37,348 nt of DNA. Source: Saprospiraceae bacterium (GTDB taxonomy: Bacteria; Bacteroidota; Bacteroidia; Chitinophagales; Saprospiraceae). The notes beneath the pieces are model-generated. The model was not told the DNA's origin and ran no database searches. It saw only the letters and a list, made by a program, of their open reading frames with translations. Positions 24,471 through 32,039 of the stretch are shown here, piece by piece (the first letter of the stretch is position 1; every line of letters starts with the position of its first letter). The stretch is from the NCBI GenBank assembly GCA_027031185.1, contig JALVEF010000158.1:1-37348 (forward strand), read 5' to 3'. A program made the translations under genes and the position numbers.

Positions 24471-25295
24471 ATGGGAATTAAAAAATATAGACCGATAACT
24501 CCGGGTTTGCGCACTCGTGTCACCAATGCCTTTGATGAGGTGACCACTGACAAACCGGAAAAAAGCCTGCTCGCCAAGCTGACCAAGACCGGTGGCCGCA
24601 ATAAGCAGGGACGCATGACCGTCCGACATCGCGGTGGTGGACACAAGCGCCGTTATCGGATTATTGACTTCAAAAGAGACAAGGACGGCATCCCGGCTAC
24701 CGTCAAGACTATCGAATACGATCCCAACCGCTCCGCTTTCATCGCCCTGGTCTTTTATGCCGATGGCGAAAAACGCTACATTCTGGCACCCAGGGGCATC
24801 AAGGTCGGTGATCAGATCTTGTCCGGTCCGGGCGCACCGCCCGAAACAGGAAATTGCCTCCCGCTGAAAGATATCCCGCTCGGGGCTGAGATCCACAACA
24901 TTGAGATGCATCCCGGTCAGGGAGGTGCGCTTGTTCGCAGCGCCGGCGGGCACGCTATCCTCACGGGGAAGGAGAGCAAATACGCCATCATCAAGCTTCC
25001 CTCCGGGGAGATGAGGAGAGTCCTCATCAACTGCCGCGCTACTATCGGAAAGGTCAGCAATCCGGACCATAGCTTGATTTCTATTGGCAAGGCTGGTGCC
25101 AACCGCTGGCGCGGCAGACGGCCTCGCGTCCGTGGTGTGGCTATGAATCCCGTGGATCACCCCATGGGCGGTGGTGAAGGTAGAGCTTCGGGGGGACACC
25201 CCAGGTCGCGCAGTGGCATCAAAGCCAAAGGACAAAAAACGCGCAACCGCAACAAGCACTCTTCTAAGCTCATTATTTCAAAACGCAAAAAATAA
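24471..25295 (+). CDS. rplB: 50S ribosomal protein L2
   Basis: L2 is needed for subunit association and peptidyl transferase assembly. The 274 residues contain the RHRGGGHKRRYRIIDFKR motif, the SH3-like domain (ALVFYADGEKRYILAP), GGHAILTGKESKYAIIKLPS and the highly conserved VAMNPVDHPMGGGEGRASGG. The basic tail ends SKLIISKRKK. The family position usually HPHGGG reads HPMGGG here. rpsS follows after 6 bases. Confidence 0.96.
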   Translation: MGIKKYRPITPGLRTRVTNAFDEVTTDKPEKSLLAKLTKTGGRNKQGRMTVRHRGGGHKRRYRIIDFKRDKDGIPATVKTIEYDPNRSAFIALVFYADGEKRYILAPRGIKVGDQILSGPGAPPETGNCLPLKDIPLGAEIHNIEMHPGQGGALVRSAGGHAILTGKESKYAIIKLPSGEMRRVLINCRATIGKVSNPDHSLISIGKAGANRWRGRRPRVRGVAMNPVDHPMGGGEGRASGGHPRSRSGIKAKGQKTRNRNKHSSKLIISKRKK

Positions 25296-25301
25296 TACGG
25301 T

Positions 25302-25571
25302 ATGCCGCGTTCACTGAAAAAAGGACCTTACGTACACCACAAGTTGCTCAAAAAAGTACTCAAAGCCAAAGAGTCCAACAAAAAGCAACTTATCAAAACC
25401 TGGTCGCGTGCCTCCATGATCATTCCTGAGATGGTGGGCGAGACCATCGGCGTACACAATGGCAAAATCCACGTCCCGGTTTTTATTACCGAAAGTATGG
25501 TCGGACACAAGCTGGGTGAATTTGCCCAGACCCGAACCTACAAAGGCCACGCCGGCCACCGTAAAAAATAA
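25302..25571 (+). CDS. rpsS: 30S ribosomal protein S19
   Basis: S19 binds 16S rRNA in the 30S head with S13. The 89 residues show PRSLKKGPYVHHKLLKKV, TWSRASMIIPEMVGETIGVH and the end FAQTRTYKGHAGHRKK, all canonical. rplV is 26 bases downstream. Confidence 0.96.
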   Translation: MPRSLKKGPYVHHKLLKKVLKAKESNKKQLIKTWSRASMIIPEMVGETIGVHNGKIHVPVFITESMVGHKLGEFAQTRTYKGHAGHRKK

Positions 25572-25597
25572 TTGACAACTGCAAATACGCTGTCGTT

Positions 25598-25993
25598 ATG
25601 GAAGCAATAGCAAAACTTAGAAGCTGCCCGATGTCCGCACGCAAAATGCGGCTGATTGCTGACTTGATCCGCAATAAACCCGTAGATGAGGCATTGGCTA
25701 TCCTGCGATTCACCAAAAATGAAGCCGGACGGTGGCTCGAAAAGCTATTGCTTTCCGCCGTCGCCAATTGGGAGTATCATTTGGATAGTGATTATGATGC
25801 AGATGAGTATGACTTGATCGTCAAAACCATTTTTGTGGATGCTGGGCGTATGCTCAAGCGCATCCAGCCCGCCCCGCAGGGAAGGGCCCACCGCATTCGC
25901 AAGCATTCTTGCCATGTGACGATCATCGTGGATAATACCATCCCCATCGAGGGCATTGATACAGTGGGAGTAGAACCGGTAACCGAAGAATAA
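25598..25993 (+). CDS. rplV: 50S ribosomal protein L22
   Basis: L22 has a globular domain on the 50S surface and a beta-hairpin lining the exit tunnel. The 131 residues include LRSCPMSARKMRLIADLIRN, an acidic loop (DSDYDADEYD) before IVKTIFVDAGRMLKRIQP, and the hairpin PQGRAHRIRKHSCHVTIIV. The C-terminal tail is acidic (EPVTEE). rpsC begins 10 bases downstream. Confidence 0.95.
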   Translation: MEAIAKLRSCPMSARKMRLIADLIRNKPVDEALAILRFTKNEAGRWLEKLLLSAVANWEYHLDSDYDADEYDLIVKTIFVDAGRMLKRIQPAPQGRAHRIRKHSCHVTIIVDNTIPIEGIDTVGVEPVTEE

Positions 25994-26003
25994 ATCAAGC
26001 ATA

Positions 26004-26729
26004 ATGGGTCAAAAGACAAATCCGATAGGCAATCGTTTGGGGATCATCCGCGGCTGGGAGTCCAACTGGTACAGCAATAAAAACTTTGCTGACAATGTCG
26101 TCCAGGATGAGGTTATTCGCCGATACCTGCGTGCACGGGTAAACCGCGGCGGTATCTCCCGCATTATCATTGAGCGTACCCTCCAACGGGTCACCGTAAC
26201 CATCCACACTTCCAGGCCCGGTATCATTATCGGGAGAGAAGGAAAAGAAGTGGAGCGTCTCAAACAAGAGCTCAAGCGCCTGACCGGTAAGGACGTGCAA
26301 ATTAATATTCATGAAATTCATCGTCCGGAGTTGGATGCTTATATCGTGGGTGAAACCATCGCCCGCCAACTCGAAGCTCGCATGAGTTATCGCCGCGCCA
26401 TTAAAGGGGCCATCCAGTCTACTATGCGGGCTGGTGCTCAGGGGATAAAGGTACGGATTTCCGGACGGCTCAATGGCGCCGAAATTGCCCGCTCCGAAGA
26501 GTATAAAGAAGGGCGCATCCCGCTGCATACGTTTAGAGCGGATATTGATTATGCGCTGGTCGAAGCGCATACCACCTATGGCATCCTGGGTGTCAAAGTT
26601 TGGATCTTCAAGGGCGAAGTACTCACCAAGCGCGATTTGATGCCGACCAGTACCCGTGATGTACGTGGCGGCCGCCGCGGCGGACGCCACCAGGGGCGGC
26701 GTGGGGGCCGGAGAGGAGATCGGCGCTAA
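26004..26729 (+). CDS. rpsC: 30S ribosomal protein S3 with Arg/Gly-rich tail
   Basis: S3 guards the mRNA entry channel. The 241-residue product starts GQKTNPIGNRLGIIRGWES, has the KH-type segment RPGIIIGREGKEVERLKQEL and the C-terminal domain AQGIKVRISGRLNGAEIARS followed by LVEAHTTYGILGVKVWIF. Residues 218-241 form a tail made almost only of Arg and Gly with RGG-like repeats, longer than in many S3 proteins. It is probably unstructured and RNA-binding. A 71-base gap with a promoter-like box precedes rplP. Confidence 0.96.
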   Translation: MGQKTNPIGNRLGIIRGWESNWYSNKNFADNVVQDEVIRRYLRARVNRGGISRIIIERTLQRVTVTIHTSRPGIIIGREGKEVERLKQELKRLTGKDVQINIHEIHRPELDAYIVGETIARQLEARMSYRRAIKGAIQSTMRAGAQGIKVRISGRLNGAEIARSEEYKEGRIPLHTFRADIDYALVEAHTTYGILGVKVWIFKGEVLTKRDLMPTSTRDVRGGRRGGRHQGRRGGRRGDRR

Positions 26730-26758
26730 GGAAGTTGGTAACTGTACACAAAAAACCG

Positions 26759-26766
26759 TACCTTTG
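26759..26766 (+). promoter_or_regulatory. Possible internal promoter before rplP
   Basis: TACCTTTG matches TAnnTTTG and a TTG lies 21 bases upstream (26735-26737), close to the expected -33 spacing. The 71-base gap is longer than others in the cluster. An internal promoter for rplP onward is plausible. Confidence 0.45.
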
Positions 26767-26784
26767 CAGCCCTTTTGGGGCTGC
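26766..26784 (+). other. Hairpin in the rpsC-rplP gap
   Basis: GCAGCCC (26766-26772) pairs with GGGCTGC (26778-26784) around TTTTG. The next bases are A-rich, so it is no terminator. It overlaps the expected start of transcripts from the box at 26759-26766, so the whole hairpin would form only in read-through RNA. Confidence 0.5.
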
Positions 26785-26800
26785 ACCAAAAAAATAAGAA

Positions 26801-27220
26801 ATGCTACAGCCGAAACGAACCAAGTATCGCAAGCAGCAGAAAGGGCGCAACCGGGGCCTGGCCTACCGGGGTAGTCGCGTGGACTTTGGGAGCTATGGGC
26901 TCAAGACTATACAGGCGGGCCGCCTGACCAGTCGTCAGATCGAAGCGGCTCGTGTCGCCATGACGCGCTATCTGAAACGGGAAGGTAAAGTCTGGATCCG
27001 CATCTTCCCCGACAAGCCTGTCACTGCTAAGCCGCTCGAGGTGCGTATGGGTAAAGGTAAGGGGGCCGTGGACCATTATGTGGCCGTCGTGCGACCCGGC
27101 AGAATCTTGTTTGAAATTGACGGTGTGGATTTTGAGCTGGCCAAGGAGGCTTTTAGGCTCGCTGCCCAAAAGTTGCCGGTTTTGACCAAAACCGTCAAGC
27201 GTATTGATTTGAGATCCTAA
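26801..27220 (+). CDS. rplP: 50S ribosomal protein L16
   Basis: L16 contacts the A-site tRNA elbow and the 5S RNA region. The 139 residues begin MLQPKRTKYRKQQKGRNRGL and include YGLKTIQAGRLTSRQIEAAR, VWIRIFPDKPVTAKPLEVRM, then GKGKGAVDHYVAVVRPGRIL. Length and motifs are normal. rpmC starts 11 bases after the stop. Confidence 0.96.
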   Translation: MLQPKRTKYRKQQKGRNRGLAYRGSRVDFGSYGLKTIQAGRLTSRQIEAARVAMTRYLKREGKVWIRIFPDKPVTAKPLEVRMGKGKGAVDHYVAVVRPGRILFEIDGVDFELAKEAFRLAAQKLPVLTKTVKRIDLRS

Positions 27221-27231
27221 AATGTCGCGCC

Positions 27232-27495
27232 ATGCCATCAAAGAAAATGGAGAAATTTCTCGATAAAACGCCCGAAGAATTAAAACAGCTCCTCGCTGAA
27301 ATGGAGCAGGAATATGAGGATGCTCGTTTTGACCACGCTACCATCGGCACCCAAAATCCGCTCAGCTTGCGTGAGCAGCGCCGCGATATCGCCCGCGTCA
27401 AGACCTTGATCAGAAAACTGGAGCTGGACGCGATGACCGAAGAACAAAAGGCCAAAAGAACTAAAATCATCCGGCGTAGAAGGAAACGTCGCTAA
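27232..27495 (+). CDS. rpmC: 50S ribosomal protein L29, with basic C-terminal extension
   Basis: L29 lies next to the tunnel exit beside L23. The core is a two-helix hairpin (KTPEELKQLLAEMEQEYEDA and LREQRRDIARVKTLIRKLEL). The protein is 87 residues, about 20 more than common L29 proteins, because of a C-terminal basic extension (EEQKAKRTKIIRRRRKRR). The ATG is at 27232. Conservation of the extension outside this genome is unknown to me. Confidence 0.93.
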   Translation: MPSKKMEKFLDKTPEELKQLLAEMEQEYEDARFDHATIGTQNPLSLREQRRDIARVKTLIRKLELDAMTEEQKAKRTKIIRRRRKRR

Positions 27496-27516
27496 TTGAC
27501 CGAAATGGAGATTACC

Positions 27517-27771
27517 ATGAAACGAAACATGAGAAAGACGCGTGTAGGTGTGGTTTCGTCCACCAAGATGGATAAGACCATCACTGTCGTCGTCGAAAAG
27601 CGCATCAAGCATCCCATTTACGGAAAGTATGTGAAGCGAACCAAGAAATTTGCCGCTCATGATGAAAACAATGAGTGTCACGTCGGTGATGTCGTCAGTA
27701 TTATGGAGACCAGACCGCTGAGCAAGCGCAAACGCTGGCGCCTGGTACGGATCATTGAAAAAGCCAAGTAA
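27517..27771 (+). CDS. rpsQ: 30S ribosomal protein S17
   Basis: S17 is a primary 16S rRNA binding protein with an OB fold. From 27517 the product is 84 residues (MKRNMRKTRVGVVSSTKMDK ... IKHPIYGKYVKRTKKFAAHD, DVVSIMETRPLSKRKRW), matching family length. An in-frame ATG at 27505 (four extra residues) and a TTG at 27496 are alternatives. A TGGAG sequence 6 bases before 27517 gives a Shine-Dalgarno-like spacing, which is rare in this window and supports this start. Confidence 0.92.
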   Translation: MKRNMRKTRVGVVSSTKMDKTITVVVEKRIKHPIYGKYVKRTKKFAAHDENNECHVGDVVSIMETRPLSKRKRWRLVRIIEKAK

Positions 27772-27791
27772 CGACTTAATACACAGGAGAA

Positions 27792-28160
27792 ATGATTCAG
27801 CAAGAGTCCAGATTGAAGGTCGCAGACAATAGTGGTGCCAAAGAAGTACTCTGTATCAGGGTGCTCGGCCATTCCAGACAGCGCTATGCATCCATCGGGG
27901 ATGTTATTGTCGTCACTGTCAAATCGGCATTCCCCAGCGGCAACGTCAAAAAGGGCATGGTCACCAAAGCGGTCGTCGTCCGCACCAAAAAACCCATCCG
28001 GCGCGAAGACGGCTCGTATATCCGCTTCGATGACAATGCCGTCGTGCTGCTCAATGCTGCCGAAGAGCCGCGCGGTACGCGTATCTTTGGCCCGGTTGCA
28101 CGTGAGCTTCGTGCCAAAGACTTTATGAAGATCGTTTCACTCGCACCCGAAGTGCTCTAA
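27792..28160 (+). CDS. rplN: 50S ribosomal protein L14
   Basis: L14 binds 23S rRNA at the subunit interface and forms a bridge with the 30S. The 122 residues equal the standard length and begin MIQQESRLKVADNSGAKEVL, with YASIGDVIVVTVKSA, KAVVVRTKKPIRREDGSYIR and GTRIFGPVARELR. rplX lies 11 bases downstream. Confidence 0.97.
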   Translation: MIQQESRLKVADNSGAKEVLCIRVLGHSRQRYASIGDVIVVTVKSAFPSGNVKKGMVTKAVVVRTKKPIRREDGSYIRFDDNAVVLLNAAEEPRGTRIFGPVARELRAKDFMKIVSLAPEVL

Positions 28161-28171
28161 ATCTTTGCGCC

Positions 28172-28525
28172 ATGGCCATCAAAAGGAAAGAATATAAAAC
28201 AGGAAAGCGGTTTGCGCCCAAGCTCCATATCAAAAAAGGAGATACCGTCATGGTCATCTCCGGCAATGATAAGGGCAAGACCGGCAAAGTCCTTCGCGTT
28301 TTCCCCCGCAAAGGGACTGCCATCGTCGAAGGCTGCAATATCGTCACCAAACATCGCAAACCCACCCAAACGACGGATGGAGGACGGTTTCAGGAGCCTG
28401 CGCCACTCCACGTATCCAAATTGATGGTCGTGGACAGTACCGGCACGCCTACGCGTATCGGCCGCAAAGTAGTGGATGGCAAGCTGGTGCGTTATGCAAA
28501 AAAAACCGGTGAAATCATTGGATAA
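28172..28525 (+). CDS. rplX: 50S ribosomal protein L24
   Basis: L24 initiates 50S assembly and sits near the tunnel exit. The 117 residues carry the KOW motif KKGDTVMVISGNDKGKTGKV and IVEGCNIVTKHRKPTQ, then the PLHVSKLMVVD segment. The protein is slightly longer than the roughly 104 residues of Enterobacteria. Its stop is 1 base before the rplE ATG. Confidence 0.96.
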   Translation: MAIKRKEYKTGKRFAPKLHIKKGDTVMVISGNDKGKTGKVLRVFPRKGTAIVEGCNIVTKHRKPTQTTDGGRFQEPAPLHVSKLMVVDSTGTPTRIGRKVVDGKLVRYAKKTGEIIG

Positions 28526-28526
28526 G

Positions 28527-29087
28527 ATGGACAACTACACGCCCACATTGAAGAAATATTATCACGAGACGATCGTCCCGGAGTTGATGAAACAGTTCAA
28601 CTACAAGTCTGCCATGCAGGTACCCCGTCTGGTAAAAATTACCATTAACCAGACCATCGGCGATGCCGTCTCCGACAAAAAGCTCATTGACAACGCCGCC
28701 GATGAGCTCGCCCTCATCACGGGCCAGCGTCCCGTCATTGTAAAGGCCAAGCGCTCAGTATCCAACTTCAAACTGCGGGAAGGAATGCCTATCGCCGCCA
28801 AAGTGACCCTGCGCAAAAACCGGATGTACGAGTTTTTGGAGCGTCTAATCATCATTGCCTTGCCCCGGGTACGCGACTTTCGCGGTATCAATGACAAAGG
28901 TTTTGATGGTCGTGGCAATTATTCCATGGGTATCAAAGAGCAGATCATCTTTCCGGAAATTAATCTGGACAAGGTCAATCGCATTGCCGGGATGGATATC
29001 TCCTTTGTGACGACCGCTAAGACGGATGCCGAATCCCTGGCATTGCTCAAGGCCTTTGGGATGCCGTTTAAAAACCAAAACAAATAA
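28527..29087 (+). CDS. rplE: 50S ribosomal protein L5
   Basis: L5 binds 5S rRNA and contacts the P-site tRNA. The 186 residues begin MDNYTPTLKKYYHETIVPEL and contain VPRLVKITINQTIGDAV, ITGQRPVIVKAKRSVSNFKL, REGMPIAAKVTLR, and RDFRGINDKGFDGRGNYSMG, all canonical. The open frame extends 17 codons upstream into rplX, but the family start is at 28527. Confidence 0.96.
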   Translation: MDNYTPTLKKYYHETIVPELMKQFNYKSAMQVPRLVKITINQTIGDAVSDKKLIDNAADELALITGQRPVIVKAKRSVSNFKLREGMPIAAKVTLRKNRMYEFLERLIIIALPRVRDFRGINDKGFDGRGNYSMGIKEQIIFPEINLDKVNRIAGMDISFVTTAKTDAESLALLKAFGMPFKNQNK

Positions 29088-29094
29088 GCGATTT

Positions 29095-29364
29095 ATGTCG
29101 AAGAAATCACTCATAGCACGCGAAAAAAAGCGCCAAAGAATGGTGGCTAAGTATGCGGAGCTGCGCAAAAAACTCAAAGAAGCGGGCGACTACGAAGCGC
29201 TCGATAAACTTCCGAAAAACGCATCTCCCGTGCGATTGCACAATCGCTGTCGTCTGACAGGCCGCCCGAAGGGGTACATGCGCAAATTCGGTATCAGCCG
29301 CGTGACTTTTCGCGAAATGGCTGTCGCCGGCAAAATACCGGGGATCACAAAAGCCAGTTGGTAA
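29095..29364 (+). CDS. rpsN: 30S ribosomal protein S14, zinc-free type
   Basis: S14 lies in the 30S head next to S3 and S10. The 89-residue product begins MSKKSLIAREKKRQRMVAKY and ends with RLTGRPKGYMRKFGISRVTF and GITKASW. There are no CxxC pairs, so this is the long, zinc-independent form. The ATG at 29095 lies 7 bases after rplE; an upstream in-frame extension falls inside rplE and is discounted. Confidence 0.95.
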   Translation: MSKKSLIAREKKRQRMVAKYAELRKKLKEAGDYEALDKLPKNASPVRLHNRCRLTGRPKGYMRKFGISRVTFREMAVAGKIPGITKASW

Positions 29365-29381
29365 CTCTCAAATCATCCATT

Positions 29382-29783
29382 ATGTTCGTGACCGACCCGA
29401 TAGCAGATTTTTTGACCCGTATCCGCAATGCGCAAGCGGCGGGGCATAAAGTGGTGGAGATCCCTGCCTCGAAAATGAAAAAGAGCATTACGAAGATTCT
29501 CTACGACCAAGGATACATCCTCAAATACAAATTTGAAGATGACAACAAGCAGGGAATCATCAAAATAGCCCTCAAATACGATCCGGTCACAAAAGAACCG
29601 GCCATCCGATCGCTGAAGCGCATCTCCAAGCCGGGTTTGCGCAAATACAGCGGCGTGAAAGACCTGCCGCGTGTGATCAATGGCTTGGGCATCGCTGTCG
29701 TCTCTACATCCAAGGGAGTGATGACCGACAAGGATGCCCGAAAACAAAACCTGGGGGGCGAAGTCATTTGTACCATTTACTAA
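29382..29783 (+). CDS. rpsH: 30S ribosomal protein S8
   Basis: S8 is a central-domain 16S rRNA binder and, in some bacteria, the repressor of the spc operon. The 133 residues begin MFVTDPIADFLTRIRNAQAA and end STSKGVMTDKDARKQNLGGE then VICTIY, as the family does. A GTG eight codons upstream (29358) keeps the frame but overlaps rpsN, so 29382 is chosen. Confidence 0.95.
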   Translation: MFVTDPIADFLTRIRNAQAAGHKVVEIPASKMKKSITKILYDQGYILKYKFEDDNKQGIIKIALKYDPVTKEPAIRSLKRISKPGLRKYSGVKDLPRVINGLGIAVVSTSKGVMTDKDARKQNLGGEVICTIY

Positions 29784-29803
29784 TACTGAAGACGTCTGAA
29801 GCC

Positions 29804-30367
29804 ATGTCCAGAATAGGAAAAGCACCCATCACCATCCCTGACAAGGTAGAAATCACTGTGGATACTGCCAATGTCGTCACGGTCAAAGGACCCAAAGGAA
29901 GCCTGACGCAGGCCGTGGACCCTGACCTGTCTATTGAAATCAACGACGGCGTTCTGGTAGTAAAAAGGCCCACAGACCAAAAACGTCACAAAGCCATGCA
30001 CGGGCTTTATCGCTCGCTTATCAACAATATGGTCGTGGGTGTGTCAGAAGGTTTTGTCAAAGAACTGGAGCTGGTAGGTGTCGGTTATCGCGCTTCCAAC
30101 AAAGGCAATCTGCTCGAAATACAAGTGGGTTATTCGCACCCTATCATGTTTTATGTTCCTGACGAAATCAAGGTCTCGACCACATCAGAAAAAAAAGGAC
30201 AATCCAGCGTAACCACCATTAAGTTGGAGAGCATTGATAAACAACTCCTAGGGCAGGTCGCTGCCAAAATCAGAGGTTTCCGTAAGCCCGAACCTTACAA
30301 AGGCAAAGGGATCAGATACAAAGGTGAAATCCTGCGCCGTAAAGCAGGTAAAAAAGCTGCTAAATAA
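29804..30367 (+). CDS. rplF: 50S ribosomal protein L6
   Basis: L6 sits near the factor-binding site of the 50S. The 187 residues start MSRIGKAPITIPDKVEITVD and contain the family signature region EPYKGKGIRYKGEILRRKAG near the C-terminus. The open frame extends 12 codons upstream into rpsH, but the start MSRIGK is conserved. rplR follows after 12 bases. Confidence 0.96.
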   Translation: MSRIGKAPITIPDKVEITVDTANVVTVKGPKGSLTQAVDPDLSIEINDGVLVVKRPTDQKRHKAMHGLYRSLINNMVVGVSEGFVKELELVGVGYRASNKGNLLEIQVGYSHPIMFYVPDEIKVSTTSEKKGQSSVTTIKLESIDKQLLGQVAAKIRGFRKPEPYKGKGIRYKGEILRRKAGKKAAK

Positions 30368-30379
30368 CCGTCAAGAACC

Positions 30380-30724
30380 ATGGCACAACGACTCACCAGA
30401 AGAAAACGCATTCATTACCGCATCCGAAAGAAGGTGCGTGGTACCGCTCAGCGGCCCCGTCTCAATGTCTTCCGGAGCAATAATCATATCTACTGCCAGC
30501 TCATTGATGACCTGCGGGGATATACGCTTGCTTCTGCATCTTCGCGCGAGCTAAAGGAGAAACTGCCTAAAAAAGATATGGCCAAAAAGGTCGGGGAGCT
30601 GATCGCCGAAAGAGCTTTGGCCAAATCCATTCATGAAGTGGTCTTTGATCGCGGGGGCTATCTTTATCACGGCCGTGTCAAGGCTTTGGCCGATGGGGCA
30701 CGCGAAAAAGGAATTAAATTCTAA
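30380..30724 (+). CDS. rplR: 50S ribosomal protein L18
   Basis: L18 binds 5S rRNA and mediates its attachment to 23S rRNA. The 114 residues contain RIHYRIRKKVRGTAQRPRLN, VFRSNNHIYCQLIDD and FDRGGYLYHGRVKALADGAR. Length is normal. rpsE begins 6 bases downstream. Confidence 0.96.
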   Translation: MAQRLTRRKRIHYRIRKKVRGTAQRPRLNVFRSNNHIYCQLIDDLRGYTLASASSRELKEKLPKKDMAKKVGELIAERALAKSIHEVVFDRGGYLYHGRVKALADGAREKGIKF

Positions 30725-30730
30725 TTTGCA

Positions 30731-31270
30731 ATGGAGAGAAAACGAAATACACGAGGCCGTCAGCCACAGGCCAAGGTAGGTGCTCAGGAGTCCAGTCTCG
30801 AAGATCGTTTGGTGACTGTCAACCGGGTCGCCAAAGTGACCAAAGGGGGCCGGACTTTCAGCTTTGCAGCCATTGTCGTAGTGGGAGATCGCGACGGCAC
30901 CGTCGGGCACGGTTTGGGTAAGGCTCGCCAGGTTTCTGATGCAATTGCAAAGGCCACCGAAGATGCCAAACGGAATCTGGTCAAAGTGCCGGTGTACAAC
31001 GGGCGCATTCCTCATGAGCAGCATGGTAAGTACAGCGCGGCCAGAGTCTTTATCAAGCCCGCATCTGATGGTACCGGTGTGATCGCCGGGGGGGCTATGC
31101 GGGCCGTGCTCGAGTTGGCCGGTGTGCACAATGTCCTGGCCAAGTCCATTGGCTCATCCAACCCGCACAATGTAGTAAAAGCCACTATTGATGCCCTGCT
31201 CAAAATGCGCGATCCGAAAATGGTCGCCAAAACCAGAAACATCCCGGTGAGCAAAGTCTTTAACGGTTAA
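30731..31270 (+). CDS. rpsE: 30S ribosomal protein S5
   Basis: S5 influences decoding accuracy and the mRNA helicase site. The 179 residues include LEDRLVTVNRVAKVTKGGRT, FSFAAIVVVGDRDGTVGHGL (the loop contacting mRNA), VFIKPASDGTGVIAGGAMR and VLAKSIGSSNPHNVVKAT. Length and motifs are normal. rpmD follows after 11 bases. Confidence 0.96.
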   Translation: MERKRNTRGRQPQAKVGAQESSLEDRLVTVNRVAKVTKGGRTFSFAAIVVVGDRDGTVGHGLGKARQVSDAIAKATEDAKRNLVKVPVYNGRIPHEQHGKYSAARVFIKPASDGTGVIAGGAMRAVLELAGVHNVLAKSIGSSNPHNVVKATIDALLKMRDPKMVAKTRNIPVSKVFNG

Positions 31271-31281
31271 ATCGAATCGCC

Positions 31282-31464
31282 ATGGGGAAAGTACGCGTCA
31301 CTCAGATAAAAAGTGCCATTGACCGCAGCAAAAAGCAGAAAGATACACTCAGAGCACTGGGCCTGCGTCGTATCGGACACACTGTCGAACACAACCTGAC
31401 ACCCCAGATTAAGGGGATGATTGCCAAAGTGGCTCATTTGGTCAGCGTGGAAGAACAACAGTAA
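31282..31464 (+). CDS. rpmD: 50S ribosomal protein L30
   Basis: L30 is a small 50S surface protein. The 60 residues MGKVRVTQIKSAIDRSKKQK, then RALGLRRIGHTVEHNLTPQI and KGMIAKVAHLVSVEE match the bacterial family well. It occupies its usual position between rpsE and rplO. Confidence 0.95.
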   Translation: MGKVRVTQIKSAIDRSKKQKDTLRALGLRRIGHTVEHNLTPQIKGMIAKVAHLVSVEEQQ

Positions 31465-31492
31465 GTATTAACGTTCTAATAGTGCACAGCAG

Positions 31493-31942
31493 ATGAAGTT
31501 ACACGAAATAAAACCGGCAAAAGGAGCTGTCCATCGCGGCAAACGCGTAGGAAGAGGACAGGGTAGTGGCAAGGGTGGTACATCCAAGCGTGGCCACAAA
31601 GGACAAAAGTCCCGATCTGGGTATAGTCGCAAGCGTGGTTTTGAGGGTGGACAATTGCCCTTACAGCAAAGACTCCCCAAGCGGGGATTCAAGCCGCGCA
31701 ACCGCACGGAGTATGTGCCGTTAAACTTGTCCAGAATTCAAGCCATTGCTGATAAATACGGCTTGGAGACTATTACCGTGGCTACGCTCGTCGAAAAGGG
31801 TATCCTGAAAAAGAAAGAGCTGGTGAAAGTACTCGCATACGGTGAGCTCAATAAAGCCATTTCGGTCGAGGCGCATGCTGCTTCTGCAAAGGCTGTGGAG
31901 GCTATCCGTCAGATGGGTGGAGAGGTCTCCATTGTCAAATAA
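31493..31942 (+). CDS. rplO: 50S ribosomal protein L15
   Basis: L15 is a late-assembly 50S protein with a long basic extension. The 149 residues have the Gly/Arg/Lys-rich first half (GKRVGRGQGSGKGGTSKRGH then KGQKSRSGYSRKRGFEGGQL) and the globular part ending AVEAIRQMGGEVSIVK. A 97-base gap to secY follows. Confidence 0.96.
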   Translation: MKLHEIKPAKGAVHRGKRVGRGQGSGKGGTSKRGHKGQKSRSGYSRKRGFEGGQLPLQQRLPKRGFKPRNRTEYVPLNLSRIQAIADKYGLETITVATLVEKGILKKKELVKVLAYGELNKAISVEAHAASAKAVEAIRQMGGEVSIVK

Positions 31943-32039
31943 TCCATACCGCACCTGTCGAAACGCCGGGACGAGAAGACGAAGCATTCAATACAGTCAA
32001 CGATTTCTGCGAGCCGCTCTTGCCGCCGAAATCCGCTAA

